DNA of 64,000 bases, from assembly GCF_024323335.1 (NCBI RefSeq), contig NC_066580.1:254114977-254178976 (forward strand), given 5' to 3'. The translations under genes and the position numbers were made by a program. The notes beneath the pieces were generated by a model that saw only the letters and a list, made by a program, of their open reading frames with translations, searched no databases and was not told the origin of the DNA. The DNA is from Lathyrus oleraceus (taxonomy: Eukaryota > Streptophyta > Magnoliopsida > Fabales > Fabaceae). Below, piece after piece: positions 10,636 through 23,387 of this stretch. Numbering within the stretch: the first letter of the stretch is position 1; each line of letters starts with the position of its first letter.

Positions 10636-13600
10636 TAAGATCCTAATTTTGACCACAAGATCCCTCATGCTACCTCGTCATATGCATTAGCATTGGGATC
10701 ATACATGGGCATCCTCCTTACCCCTCATTCATTAGGTTTGCATTGAGAGAGATCAACAAGCACATTTGATTGTATCATACTTCATTTTTCTTTATTCACT
10801 AACCAAAATACCAAAAATATGTCATTGTATAGTTTAACTCTTTTGTACATAGTGCACATGCTCACATATGCTCTATCAAGTTCATATCTAGGGTTTAAGA
10901 CTCTCATTGCAAGGAGCTCAATCAAGAAGTGGTTTAATATGGATCTAAGCATCATATATGAATCCCCATGATCATCACATGTTATTTTGATCAAGAAATC
11001 ATCAAGAGTTTGAAGTTAGTTTGCCTTGGAAACCCTAATTCATCTCGGTATCTTGTGTAACTTCTTCAACAAGTTTCTTCACCAATTGATCAAATATTTC
11101 AAGGGATACTTAAAATTTCATCATCTTATGCATATATGATCCTCCATGAGTCCCAAAAGTCAAAAGGATATCAAGTTAGCAAGTTGGTTCATAATGGTTG
11201 ACCAGAGGAATTTAACTAATCAAAACTGGAGTTCCCTAGACCCTATCTCCTACAATTATTGTCATATGAAAATGATTCCAAGAGAAACGTTACTCTAAAT
11301 GACATTCCAAACAACTTTCATGTTGAGCTCAAGATCTAGTTTTGCTTGGTAAGTCATTTTTTATGGTGAAAGATTATAGGTCATTTTGTCTAAACCCTAA
11401 TTTGGAAGTCAACTTCCCAAGACCATAACTTGCTCAATTTTTATGTCTACTTAAAATTTTATGTTTGGAGGAAGAGCAAATTCAACTTTTAAATGCATGT
11501 GATATGAGAAAAGATTATAGGTCATTTTGGGCCAATACCATTGAACAAGTGATTTTCCTCAACTTCTAAAATGCATAACTCCTTCATGCTAAATCCAAAT
11601 GAGGTCAAATTTGTGACCAAATTGAAGGGCTTTGAGATAGATACAACTTTGATTAAGGAAGTTTTCTCATTTGAAGCCCATATAAAAAGTTACTCAAGGT
11701 GGAAAAAGTGAACATATGGCTTGGTACTTAGAATTGTTTTTTATATGTTTGATTTTCAAAACTTCCACCTCAAAATTCATCATGATCCAAGCTTCAAATG
11801 GAAAAGTGGCAGACATGAAAGTTGTTCCTCTTGATCTAACCTTTCCAAAAAGTCCATATTCATCCCATTTGGATAAAGTATGAGTGACTTGCGCATGACT
11901 TAAAGTTGGATGACCATTTGGCATATTAGAACTTCCACTTTCCACACACGAATGCATGGCTTGTTAACATGACTTCAACATTGCATGCACATGATTTTGG
12001 ACCTGAATGCATCATTACATGGGCCTATCACACGCCCATGCATCCATGCAAGGAATTTTGCTATTTTTTAAAGTTTGAAAGAAGTGTGCAAATATCAAAG
12101 GCTTTGGCTATAACTAGAAGTGTCTATGCTCAGAATTAAAGGACCCTTGCGCGCCGACTTTGAAGCTACAACCCTAAACCTCCATATTCAAAGGATAACC
12201 TTGAGGATTTTCATTGAAAATCGAGTTTGAATCTCCCACTATTTTGAGATTCAAAACTCCAAGAGTCCTGCTTCTTTCTTGATCCATTTCCACGCCATTA
12301 AGCATCCAGAGCAAGACCAAGTACAATTGAGAGCAAGATCGTGTCCATCTGAACCTACAGCGAAGGTGAATTTCTGAATTTTTTATCTCTTTGATTCTCA
12401 CTCAATTCTCCACTATTCTTGTTGATTTCTGGTTGTCCGAAGTCCTACCGATGTAGGAAACAAGATTGAGTTACTTAGAGGTCAAATCGAAGCAAATCAG
12501 ATCATGATCCTCAAAATTCCACTCCCTGTATCTTTCAATATACTTGGAGTTAGGTAAAATTTAGGCCATATTTGAGCTCCTGAGCATTTTTACTTTAAAT
12601 TCATGTCATCCTTTTTCATTTTGGTGATGGTTGAGGGTGGACCAGTCCGGTGAGGTCCATCGGAGAAGAAAGACCGGAGCTCTGGCTCCAGCGATGCGTT
12701 TGCGTGTTTCTAGACCACATGATCCTCTTATTTTGTTTTAATCTTGAGCGTCCAAACTGATTACCATGCGTGTGACAGATTGACTAAGGCTTACCATGGA
12801 ACGCACACTTTGGTCTACTTGATCTGCCACCTCAGTTAATGAGGGAGATCAAGTGGTCCACGTAGTTTTGCATTTTTCTGATTTTCCTTTTTATTGACTT
12901 ATTTTCATTAATTCATATTAATTTTAATATTTATCCAAAAAATATGGGACTTTCACAAAAAATTCACAATTATTTTTCTATTTCATTTTCTGAATAAAAA
13001 TTATTTTTTGGATCAATATTAATATATTTCATGATTGAATTGTTTTTGTGCATATTTTTAATTGTTTAAACATACTTTTAAGTTTTCAAAAATTATGAAA
13101 TTTTTTCTCCAAGGTCCTTTGACCTTGTTTGACCTATGATAAATCTCTTGGCCATTTATTTGGTGTTTCAATGAGGTTTTAGGATTTTGATCAATCATAT
13201 TTTAATTTAATGCATTTTTAATTGATTTTTAATTGTTTAATTGCAAATAAATTGTGTTGAGCTATTTTTATTGACCTGCTGAGTTTGACTTTTGTTGTTG
13301 GACCTTGGTCAAGGTTGATTTGAATTTGTTGGATTAAAATCATTCGATTAAGGGATTGATGAAATATATATTTCATCTCCGAAAATGAATGAATGATTTT
13401 AATTTGGTAAAAGTCCTCCCATGACCAATTTGTATTGATTTCATTTCCCCTCCCTCTTCATATTAATCCCATTCTATCTCTATCCATTTCATTGACCTAT
13501 GATATCTCTATATCCTAAGGCTAGTTGATTGCAAAATCAACATAAGTATGAATGAGATTAGGTCAACCCTTTTTCCATTTTTCTTTTAAGTGTGATATAT

Positions 13601-15305
13601 TTTAGGAGTATGATTGATAATACCATATCTTTAACATGCATTAACACTAAAATTTCTATTGCCCGACCTTAAATAGTTGTGACTTCTATATAAGTCCAAT
13701 TACGATTGCTTAACATAACGCTAAATTTTGACCCAAAAAAGCATAATATTCTAGTAAGTGAGATTGTAAGTCTCCCCCCTTTCATGGTATTGTGTGAAAA
13801 CTTGGCTTTTTTTCCTTCCTTTGGAAGATGTCTTGGTTCAAGGATCCATGTCTGTGAATAGAGGGTTGAGTGTTCTCCAAAGAATGACTTAAACAATTGA
13901 AAAGCAATACTAACTTCTAATCAACTAACATTTGATTAACTTTTAATTTCATGTTATTTACCTTTTGCACTTTAAATTCAAGTCTTTATCATTTGCTATT
14001 ATTCATACCATTTAACTTGTTTATTTTAATGTCATTTTTACTTTGCTCACTTGAGTCATATATTGTGATTGTATATACTTGTTTGTGTACTTTGTTTGTG
14101 TTTGTGACCTTTTGACCTTAATGTACATAATAACAACAAAAACTCTTAAAAAATGTTTGTGTGGATTGTTGGATTTGATCTGAGACTTGGACTTAGAATT
14201 AGGCAACATTCCCTATGCAAAAGGACTTGGCCAATGCCAATTTTTCTGAAACCAAGTGCTTCTGAATTTAACTTCCATCTGATGCAAGTGTTGAGATCCA
14301 TCTAAGTTCATCTGCTACATGGTCTTGATGCAAATGTTACATTGAACCTGTGTCTAATGCCTTATTCTGAGCCATTCATGGAGTATGTCATATGATACAT
14401 GGGGAAGATTATGAAGAAGATCATGGAGTTGCTAAGCTTGGATGTTGCTATCTTTATTTGATGCCTTGTTCTTCACCTTTTCTATTGTGTGTATTGATAT
14501 TGCTTGAATCTAAAGTCTAAGGGAAATTGAGTTCTATATGACATTCTTGTCTATTGGATTGCATCTCATTGGTAAGATCTTTTCAACTCTTAACTTTTAA
14601 TTTTTGCTTAGGATTAGTCTCTTCATCTCCTCCCACCTTCTTTAATTTCAAATCTCTCCCTCCTTTTAAAATCTTCTTTGCTTGTGTTTTCTAAACTTAG
14701 ACTTTATTGCAAATTAGAAACTTTGGCCTTATGCCATTGTATTTTCAAACTCTTTTCTGAATCCAATTTGTAAATGAACTTAACTATACTTGACTTAAAA
14801 TTTCAAAAGACAAAAAGAACTAACACTCATTCAAACCTTTTAGGCCTTTTGTGCCTTTGTTAAACTTAAAATTTTGTTAAAAGCAACTCATTCACTTTGA
14901 AATTGTTACCACGAACTACGAGGTTTTGATCCCTCATTTTATGTTGGTACGTAGGCACAAGTCCGAAGGTCTTGTCAAACACAAAAATATAATTAATGAA
15001 TTCTTTTCTCATTCCCACACTCTATTTATTGCAAATATCATTTTATACCAAAACACATATACACACAAAAAAGGCTCCCTAGGAGTACCTAAGACACTCT
15101 GGATGCTAACACCTTCCCTCTATGTAACCAACCCCTTACCTGTAATCTCTGACATGTTATTAGTTTTGATTTGAAAATTTCTTATCTTTGGGTTTTGTTC
15201 GTACTTTTCCCTTTTCCCTTGGAAATGATAAAATCGCGGCGGTGACTCTAGTTTTATTGACGTTAAGTTTATCCATAGCTTAATGGTCATGAATTTATCG
15301 CTACA
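10636..15305 (+). repeat. Ogre-type 5' LTR (4.7 kb)
   Basis: It starts TGTAAGATCC and ends GCTACA, 9 bp before a tRNA-Arg-type primer site, so it is a 5' LTR. Its first half matches 16935-18489 and its middle matches 33638-35520, defining a shared LTR family. It carries the uninterrupted version of the site where the Tat element inserted (about 12145). The end region has GGGCTCCCTAGGAGTACC-like sequence (15071-15090) and CGGCGGTGACTCT before the terminus. No gene is seen within it. Confidence 0.7.
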
Positions 15306-15314
15306 GAAATTAAG

Positions 15315-15332
15315 TGACGACTCTGCTGGGGA
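15315..15332 (+). other. Primer binding site, tRNA-Arg type
   Basis: TGACGACTCTGCTGGGGA, one base different from TGGCGACTCTGCTGGGGA. It lies 9 bp after the LTR end. Confidence 0.75.
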
Positions 15333-15968
15333 CTAGTCTCCAGTGGGTTTAGCCTACTTTTTTGTATGTATATAATTGTATATTTGATGTATGTATATTT
15401 GTTTGTATGATGTAATCTGCTTGTTGTGTATGGTGATCTCTGAGTGGTGAGATAAGTTCTAACCCGAACTTGAGTGCAATTAAGATAGGAGGATGGTATA
15501 GTCATGTTCGACTTGTGTGGAGTAGTCCTTAACAAGTTGGCTTGAGACCCATTTACTCAGTGGAGACCCTTTTAGAGCTATTGATGTCACACACGTTATT
15601 TGTGGTTAGACATTACTTTCTCTGATTTGGGGTCTGAGAAGCTGAGGACTGTAGAACATTTAAACCATCTTGGCCTATTTAGGACGTAGTGCGGAGACTA
15701 TTTAAGTGTAGACTTGATAACAGTTGTTACGCGATACTACACTCAGACGAGTTTCTCTTAAGAATATTATGGGTTGATGAGTCAATCATCCTAACCTGTA
15801 ATATTCGATAGATGGAATTAAGACTCTGGGAACTTTTTTAGAACATGATCTATAGGTTTTTATCCTTAGTACACTCCTTTGGGATGGTTCTTAACCTGAC
15901 TCCATGCTCGTGACTCACAACAAACCCTTGATTCTTGGTTGATCCAATCAAGTTTTGTCAATATCAAT
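15333..15968 (+). other. Leader remnant of the Ogre-type element
   Basis: Non-coding sequence downstream of the primer site. Its general plan (a short T/G-rich tract, then a stretch about GAGACCC and CTCAG) resembles the leader at 21073-22157. It ends by joining LTR sequence at about 15969 within GCTTGG/TGGATG, which looks like a recombination junction. No open frame is supported. Confidence 0.55.
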
Positions 15969-16863
15969 GGGGATTGCTTGGTTGGATGTGGCTATCTTTA
16001 TTTGATGCCTTGATCTTCATAATGTCTGTTATTTCTCATTTCTTATTGATGATTGCTTGATTAAAGTCCAAAGGGAAAGTGAGTTTTTTATATGACATTC
16101 TTGTTTGTTGGATTGCATCCCATTGGTCAGATCTTTTCAACTCTTAACTTTTGCTTAGGATAACCTCTTCATCTCCTCCCACTTCTTAATTTTCAAAATC
16201 TCTCCCTCTTTTCAAAAACCTTCTTTGCATGTGATTTCAAACTTAAACTTTGTTATAATGATTAGAAACTCTGACCTTATGCCAATGAATTTTTAAACCT
16301 TTTTTTCTCTTAAATCAAATTTCTAAATAAACTTAATCATATCGACTTAACATTTCAAAAAGACAAAAAGAACTAACAACTTCACTCAACTTTTGGCCCT
16401 TTGTGCCTTTTCTTATTAAACCTTTATTAAAAGTAATTCACCAACTTCTTTGAAATTTTTACCATGAACTACGAGGTTTTGATCCCTCATTTTTATGTTG
16501 GTACGTGGGCACAAGTTCGAAGGTCTTGTCAAACACAAAAATCTAATAAATGAATTATCTTCTCCTACTCACACTCTATTTTTTTACCAAACATCATTTA
16601 TACCAAAAACACATGCACACATAAAAAAGGGCTCCCTAGGAGTACCTAGGACACTTTGGGTGCTAACACCTTCCCTCTGTGTAACCAACCACCTTACCTA
16701 TAATCTCTGGAATTTTATTAGCTTTGATTTGAAAACTTCGTATCTTTGGGTTTTGTTTGTACTTTTCCCTTTTCCTTCGGAAACAATAAAAGCGCGGTGG
16801 CGACTCTGGTTTTATTGACGTCAAGCTTATCCATAGCTTGACGATCGTGAATTTACCGCTACA
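15969..16863 (+). repeat. 3' part of a second Ogre-type LTR
   Basis: It matches 14439-15305, the last 0.9 kb of the upstream LTR, and ends in GCTACA followed by a primer site. It contains the GGGCTCCCTAGGAGTACC block (16629-16646) and GCGCGGTGGCGACTCT. The first 3.8 kb of this LTR is missing. Confidence 0.75.
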
Positions 16864-16872
16864 GAAATTAAG

Positions 16873-16890
16873 TGGCGACTCTGCTGGGAA
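16873..16890 (+). other. Primer binding site, tRNA-Arg type
   Basis: TGGCGACTCTGCTGGGAA, 17 of 18 bases like the Tat element's site. It lies 9 bp after an LTR end. Only about 45 bp of leader follow before another LTR begins. Confidence 0.75.
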
Positions 16891-16934
16891 GTAGTCCTCA
16901 ATGGGTTTGGCCTACTTTTTTATGTGTATATATT

Positions 16935-18489
16935 TGTCTAAGACCCCAATTTTGACCCCAAGATCCCTCATGCTATTCTCATCATATGCATTATCATTGG
17001 GATCACACCTTGCCATCCTCCTTACCCCTTATTCATTGGGTTTGCATTGGGAGAGACCACCAAGCACCATTTGATTGTATCATCATTTTTTCTTTATTTA
17101 CTAACCAAAATACCAAAAATATGTCAGTGTATAGTTTAACTCTTTTGAAGGTAGTGCACATGCTCACCTATGCTCTATCAAGTTCATATCTAGGGTTTAA
17201 GACCCTCATTGCAAGGAGCTCAATCAAGAATTGGTTTGATATGGCTCTAAGTATCATATCTGAATTCCCAAGATACTCACATGTTATTTTGATCAAGAAA
17301 TCATCAAGAGTTTGAAGTTGGTTTGCCTTGGAAACCCTAATTCATCTGGGTATCTTATGTGACTTCTTCAACAAGTTTCTTCACCAATTGATAAAATATT
17401 TCAAGGGATACTTCACATTTCATCATATTATGCATATATGATCCTCCATGAGTCCCAAAAGTCAAGATAATGTCAATCTAGCAAGTTGTTTCAGTGTGCT
17501 TGACCAGAGGAAGTCAACTGATCAAAACTGAGGTTCCCTATCTCCTATCTCCTACAATTTTTGTCGTATGAAACTTATTCCAAGAGCAAAGTTACTCTAA
17601 ATTACATTCCAAACAACTTTCATGTTGAGGTAAAGATCTAGTTTTTCTTGGAAATTCATTGTTTATGGTGAAAGATTATAGGTCATTTTGTCTAAACCCT
17701 AATTTGAAGGTCAGCTTCCCAAGACCATAACTTGCTCAATTTTTATGAGATGAAAGTCATTCAAGTTTAATGATCAAATTAAAGATGCCTACTTTAACTT
17801 TTATGTTTGGAGGAAGTTAAAATTCAACTTTTAAATGCATGTGATATGAGAAGACATTATACGTCATTTTGGACCAATACCATTGAACAAGTGGTTTTCC
17901 TCAACTTATAAAATGCATAACTACTTCATTCTAAATCCAAATAAGGTCAGATGTGTGACTAATTTGAAGGACTTTGAGAGAGATACAACTTTTATGAAGG
18001 AACTTTTCTCATTTGAAGTCCATAAAAAAGTTACTCAAGGTGGAAGAAGTGAACATATATGGCTTGATAGTTAGATTTTTTTTGATATGTTTGATTTTCC
18101 AAACATCCACCTCAAAATTCATCATTATCCAAGCTTCAAATGAAAACGTGTTAAACATGAAAGTTTCTTCTCTTGATATAATCTTTCCAAAAAGTCCTAA
18201 TTCATCTCATTTGAACAAATAATGAATGACTTGAGCATGACTTAAAGTTGAAGAACCATTTGGAAGATTTGAAGTTCCACTTTCCACACACGAATGCATG
18301 GCCTTTCCACATGACTTCAGCATTGCTTACACTCATTTTTGGACCTAAATGCATCATTACCTGGGCCTATCACACGCCCATGCATCCATGTATTTTTTTT
18401 GCTATTTTTGGAATTTTGAAAGAAGTGTGCAATTATCAATCACTTGGCCTATAAATAGAACCCTCCATGCTCAGAATTAGGGACCCTGG
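16935..18489 (+). repeat. Ogre-type LTR, left part (split by the Tat element)
   Basis: It begins TGTCTAAGACCCC and follows 10636-12150 closely. It continues at 33638 after the 15.1-kb insertion. The TATA box is at 18450-18457. No polypurine tract precedes it; it abuts a leader fragment instead, so it may be a separate (solo) insertion into that leader. Confidence 0.7.
18450..18457 (+). promoter_or_regulatory. LTR TATA box
   Basis: TATAAATA, in the context CTATAAATAGAA. The related LTR at 12109 has a decayed TATAACTA. The Tat element begins 33 bp downstream, about where transcription would start. Confidence 0.6.
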
Positions 18490-18748
18490 TGTAGCACCTT
18501 AAATTTGCCCCCCTCATTCATGCATTCATTTTTAGGTCATTTAACATTTCATATTGCATTTCATCATGTCAACCAGAATTAGATCCAAGAAGCTTGAATA
18601 TCATCCAAGACACTTTGTGGGTTCTATCTGGGTGATCAGTCAACACAAGGGAATGACTTAAGTTACTTCCAACATGTTCAAATGAGGTATACTCATCATT
18701 CAAAATGCTAATCTTGAAGGAGCAAAAGTCTGTTCCTGAGCTGTCATG

Positions 18749-18782
18749 TTCGCTAGGCGAGCAACGTGGTTCGCCTAGCGAA
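18749..18782. repeat. Perfect inverted repeat in the Tat LTR
   Basis: Arms TTCGCTAGGCGA and TCGCCTAGCGAA flank a 10-base loop. Further copies of the GCTAGGCGA core follow to 18830. The same hairpin is at 31328-31361 in the other LTR, with only loop changes. Confidence 0.8.
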
Positions 18783-18911
18783 TATGAACTGTCATGCTCG
18801 CTAGGCGAGCAAATTCTTCGCTAGGCGAAGCCCACGCGTTTTAAAATATAACAGGAAAATCTTGGACTTGGACCTCTCTCATTTGAGCCCACAAAGCCAC
18901 GAAAATCAGGT

Positions 18912-18918
18912 TATAAAT
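18912..18918 (+). promoter_or_regulatory. TATA box of the 5' LTR
   Basis: TATAAAT, 422 bp from the LTR start. It is followed at the expected distance by an ACCCTAGAAG-containing, A-rich leader. Confidence 0.6.
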
Positions 18919-21054
18919 TCTAGATTTCCATCTCCCAAAAAACCCTAGAAGATAAATAACTAGAGAGGAAACCAACAGAATTCAGAGCAGCCTCCGGACA
19001 CTGAAGGAAAAACTCATTTGCACAGAATCACCTCTATCGATCCTCTCTCATACAAAGACTCTAAGACTGCTCTGCAAACCCAACCGTGCAATTCAATTTC
19101 AATCGATCTCTCCAATCAGGTTTCCCCTATTTTCACTACTTTATGCTTTCAATTTGAAGTTGCTAGATGTATGAGGCATTATGGGTGAATTTGGAAGAGT
19201 GGGTATCGTTAGGTTTTGCGTGTGGGTTTAGATGTGTATGAATGTGTAGAACAATACCTTGAATGTTTGATCACTCAGTTTCCATAATGGGTACCATAGG
19301 GTTTGGGTTTCCTGAAATCAGACTGTTATCAAGGAAGAACCCAAAACCCACAGGCATTCGCTAGCACCTCGCTAAGCGAACATGTAGCGAAGCTTCGCTA
19401 GCACCTCGCTAAGCGAAGCAGTAGCGATCGTGACAGTACTTGTTTTTTTTCTGTTTGCTCTCTAATCTGTTTGTATGACATGTTTTCTATTGCATCCGTG
19501 CACTGTTTACCTGACGCAGTTGTTGTTGTGGTTCCTCTGTCTGGTGCAACTCTTGATTGCACCCCATCTTGTTATCCTAACTTGTTTGTTGAGTTTTTGT
19601 GAGGGCTCACATAACTCCTGAAGAGATAGCTTGCTTGGTATTCCACTTTATTTGTGGGATACCATTTGGAGATTTATTCTGATTACTTTGCTGACTTGCT
19701 TTCTTTGATGGTGCTAGCTTGAGAGATCTCCGGGTTTCTCGTTACTTTAGTTGCTGTTACTTCGGATCTTTATCCGTGGGGTAGATCTTTTGATCCCTTT
19801 TACATCTTTCCCGCATTTTACGGTTTTCTTAGCTAGAAGACCTCAATAGGAGGCAATATTTTCTTTTGTTTGTTTACTTTTGTGCCCAAAGACCTCCGAG
19901 AAGAGGCATCAGTGCTAAAGACCTCCATAAAGAGGCAATTGACGGATAAAAGGGATTAGTAGTCAATCCCCCGTTATTCAGTGTGTCGTTCTTTATGCTC
20001 GCACTACGTGTCGATGCTTCAGAACAAAAGCCCAAGATCTTTTGTCCGGTCAGTTAGTGAAAAGGGTTCCATCTTTCAGAATCCCCACTTTTTGTCATGA
20101 GCTCACCCTGTCCAGGGTTAAGAGCTATGAGGTCTTATCCTCATTACCCTTTTGATCTGCTCACCCTGACGTTCAATGTCAGTGGTTAAGAGCCCATTTG
20201 ATTACCCTGCCATGGCTTGTTTGTCGAGGTTGATATGACCCCTCTTGACTAAAGCCCTACCCATGTATGTTTGAGCCCCCTTGTTGGTGTATTTACTCTA
20301 TGCTATATGTTTTGTATAGTGTGATCGTCTCCCCATAGGATTGCTAGGCGTCGTATAGTCTCTCGTTTGCATGTCAACTAAGGTAGCACGGTTCCTTCGT
20401 CTAGGACTTCCTTTTTTGCATGAGCATTCCTAAAAAACAAACAAACTCATTGATTTTTCTTCTCCTAAGAACACGTTAACTCCTTCTACTATAGGCGAGT
20501 AAGTCTCCAAAGGTCGAGTATCCGGTAGATTGCGTAGTAACGTCGTTCATCTAAAAAACACAAAACAAACAAAAATAGGTTAGCCGAACTACGGTTTGCT
20601 CTGATTCTCATTCCAGATGCGATACGTAGGCATAAGACGCGATGTTTTAGCGAGCACAATCCTCTTTAACCCATAGGTAGCCGAGCTACGAAGACTATGA
20701 TTCTCATATTTAGATGAGATACGTATGCAGTGGATGCGACATCCATGCGAGTCATTTTCTTTTGACCCCTCTTTTAGTAAATAGTACATGAGATATACAC
20801 ACACCCTTAGACAAGAACAACAAGAGTGGATCCCGTAGAGTACTACGGATGCGTATGGGTGCTAATACCTTCCCTTCGCATAATCGACTCCCGAACCCAA
20901 GATTTGGTTGCGAGACCTTGTCTTCTCCTTTCCTTTTTCTAGGTTTACTTCGAGCGTTTCCTTTCCCTCCTGTGGGATAAATAACGCACGGTGGCGACTC
21001 TTCTTTCTTTTCTCTCTCGCCGGTTGTTTCGTTTCACATTTAGGTTACGACAGC

Positions 21055-21072
21055 TGGCGACTCTGCTGGGGA
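21055..21072 (+). other. Primer binding site, tRNA-Arg type
   Basis: TGGCGACTCTGCTGGGGA, two bases after the LTR end. It has the perfect form of the motif seen at three other LTRs in the window. Confidence 0.85.
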
Positions 21073-22157
21073 CCCGGTTTCCCTAAGTGAGTCCCTCCTA
21101 GCTTTTGTAGGTTTCTTGTTGGTTGGGTGTTTATTTCTTTTGTACAATTATTCATTTACCTGCTTTACCTTATTGCATTTTTGTGTACATATCATTGCTT
21201 GTATATGTTGGCTCTGCTGTTGGGTTGTTTGTTTGTTGGGTTCGGATATTCTATGAGAGATAAGCCCACTACCCAGGCTTGAGTGTACACATAGGTTTTA
21301 GAGTGGATAGTCATGAGGCTTGCGTGGCATGTTGCTACATTAAGTCGTTCATGAAGACCCACACCCATACGAGGTTTCTTTTGGATGTATTATGTCCTAT
21401 GGGTGTTCCATAACGATCGATGTTCCTTCAGAAATCGTCGACTCTGGTGACCATTTCCCGAGAACTCAGTCGAGGCCTCTCCTCCGAGACGCGTTTATGT
21501 TAGCTCTGGTGGGTGCATTCTCGTTGATCAATCCGAGGACCCCGAGACTGGGAAATTTCTATTAGGATATCCTGTTGAGGGGAGTCAGTGGAGGTCTTTT
21601 ATCCCGTAATAATGCCAAATCTTCAGTGGTAAATGTATTATTCTCGACTAAAGGGCTGAAACTGACAAACTTCTGTTCTTAGAACCTACCAGTGAGGGGC
21701 GGGCTAAATTCAGGAAACCTCAACCTTCAACCAACCCGGTTTTCTGGAGCAGAGTTTTGACCTCTATTATATTCCTCAGTGGGTTTCTCTTCAGACAGTG
21801 CGACCTGACAGATGTTCAAGCAGATGCAGCAATCCTGATTCCCATGTCACTGTATTGCATCACATCAATTTGCATTCATATCATTTAAACATGTTTATCT
21901 ATTCCCAGGGGTTTATATCTTCTTCTTTATTCTAGTCGGGGTTTTCTTCTTACACTGTTGATTTAATGTGAGACTAGAATCAAGGGGTTAGAATACCTTT
22001 TGGAATTGATAAACATGTCATTGCATTTACATATTCATTTGCATATCTTGCATAACAGGTACCGCTGCGGTGTTCTCATATTATTTGGTGTTCCACTAGC
22101 AGGATAACTGATTCAGGAATTCACCGGTACGGTACCCGCAGAAACCAGCGGAGAGCA
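21073..22157 (+). other. Leader of the Tat element
   Basis: 1.1 kb between primer site and gag with no supportable frame. Ogre elements often carry an extra ORF here; I see none. Confidence 0.6.
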
Positions 22158-23387
22158 ATGGAAAGCCTACAAGCAGAGCTCGCCGAAATGAGGATTCACA
22201 TGAATCAGTTCATGGAAGTGATCCAAGGAGTGGCTCAGGGACAACATGAGATTAGATTGTTGGTACAGGGGAATCCCCCTACTACTCAACTAGAGACGTT
22301 GACTGATCCTCCAGCTGGAGAGGCTAATGGACCCAGTGGACCGGGGCCTATCCCAATCCCACATGGCAACCTTGGTCAACAACCCATCCATGATGATCAG
22401 GATGATCAATTCCCCCTGCTTCAGGAGGACTTTGGCATGGGCCATGGTATGGACCCTATGCTTCGGAGACTAGAAGAGAGGTTGAAAGCTGTGGAAGGGC
22501 AGAATGCTCTTGGTGTGGATGTTGCTGACTTGGGGCTGGTCCCAAGCGTGAGAGTTCTGCCAAAATTCAAGGTCCCGATATTTGACAAATACAATGGCAA
22601 CTCTTGCCCAAAGACCCATGTGCAAGCTTATTTCCATAAAATGGTTGCATACTCTGACGATGAAAAGTTGCTTATGTACTTTTTCCAGGATAGCCTGGCT
22701 GGGGCATCCCTGGAATGGTATATGAGGTTGGACAAAGCCCACATCTGCTGCTGGACGGATTTGGCTGAGGCTTTCGTGAAGCAGTATCAGTATAATATAG
22801 ACATGACTCCGGACAAAACTCAACTTCAGAATCTGTCTCTTAAAAGCAATGAGTGCTTCAGGGAATACGCTCAACGCTGGAGGGAGACAGCTTCCCGTGT
22901 TCAACCTCCTATGTTGGAGAAGGAAATGGCTAACATGTTCATGAACACTTTGCCCGGACCTTACTTGGAGCGCCTGGTGGGTTGCAATGCCTCCAACTTT
23001 GCTGATGTAGTCTCTACCGGCGAGAGGGTGGAGAACTATTTGAAGACATGCAAGATCCAGAATGGAGGTGGATCTTCATCAGGGGTGAAGAAGCCGTTCA
23101 TTCAGGGACAAAAGAGGAGAGAAGGGGATGCAAATGCCATATCTTCTTATCAGAACAGGGGTAATCGGAGGGATAACTTTCGGAACTATCATCAACAACC
23201 GTATGTTGCGGCTGTGACCATTCCAGCTGCAGCACCGCTACAACAACAACAACCACAACGTCAACAAAATCAATACCAACCACAACAACAGGGTAACAGA
23301 CCCGCCTATCAACAGAGGCAAAGGATGATGGACCGGCGTTTCGACACTCTTCCAATGTCGTATGCTCAGTTGCTTTCTAGTCTTTAA
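22158..23387 (+). CDS. gag (capsid) of the Tat element, prematurely stopped
   Basis: 409 codons from the ATG at 22158. Residues 1-50 form a probable coiled coil rich in Glu/Met/Gln. A Pro/Gly linker follows, then the Ty3 gag core (about 110-290) with VEGQNALGVD, FKVPIFDKYNG, GASLEWYMRLD, DLAEAFVKQYQYNID, YAQRWRETA and NTLPGPYLERLVG. The end is a Gln/Pro-rich tract (355-395). Gag forms the virus-like particle in the cytoplasm. The frame stops at TAA 23385-23387, then at TAG 23403-23405. Beyond these the same frame resumes into the nucleic-acid-binding part, so both stops are nonsense changes in a longer gag-pro. The core itself is intact. Confidence 0.88.
   Translation: MESLQAELAEMRIHMNQFMEVIQGVAQGQHEIRLLVQGNPPTTQLETLTDPPAGEANGPSGPGPIPIPHGNLGQQPIHDDQDDQFPLLQEDFGMGHGMDPMLRRLEERLKAVEGQNALGVDVADLGLVPSVRVLPKFKVPIFDKYNGNSCPKTHVQAYFHKMVAYSDDEKLLMYFFQDSLAGASLEWYMRLDKAHICCWTDLAEAFVKQYQYNIDMTPDKTQLQNLSLKSNECFREYAQRWRETASRVQPPMLEKEMANMFMNTLPGPYLERLVGCNASNFADVVSTGERVENYLKTCKIQNGGGSSSGVKKPFIQGQKRREGDANAISSYQNRGNRRDNFRNYHQQPYVAAVTIPAAAPLQQQQPQRQQNQYQPQQQGNRPAYQQRQRMMDRRFDTLPMSYAQLLSSL

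Larger units (their letters stand above)
18490..21052 (+). repeat. 5' LTR of the Tat element
   Basis: It is bounded by TGTAGCACC and ...GTTACGACA and matches 31069-33632 with scattered substitutions. It contains a 12-bp-arm hairpin (18749-18782), a second cluster of TCGCTAAGCGA motifs (19363-19440) and a TATA box (18912). Near the end, CACGGTGGCGACTCT repeats primer-site sequence just inside the LTR. Confidence 0.92.

Noticed and set aside
14926..15174. 82-codon open frame, with a similar one at 16495-16818
   Set aside because: The two are the same non-coding LTR end region in two copies, and the reading frames diverge through indels.
22470..22904. 144-codon open frame antisense to the Tat gag
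   Set aside because: It is a shadow of the well-supported gag frame on the other strand.
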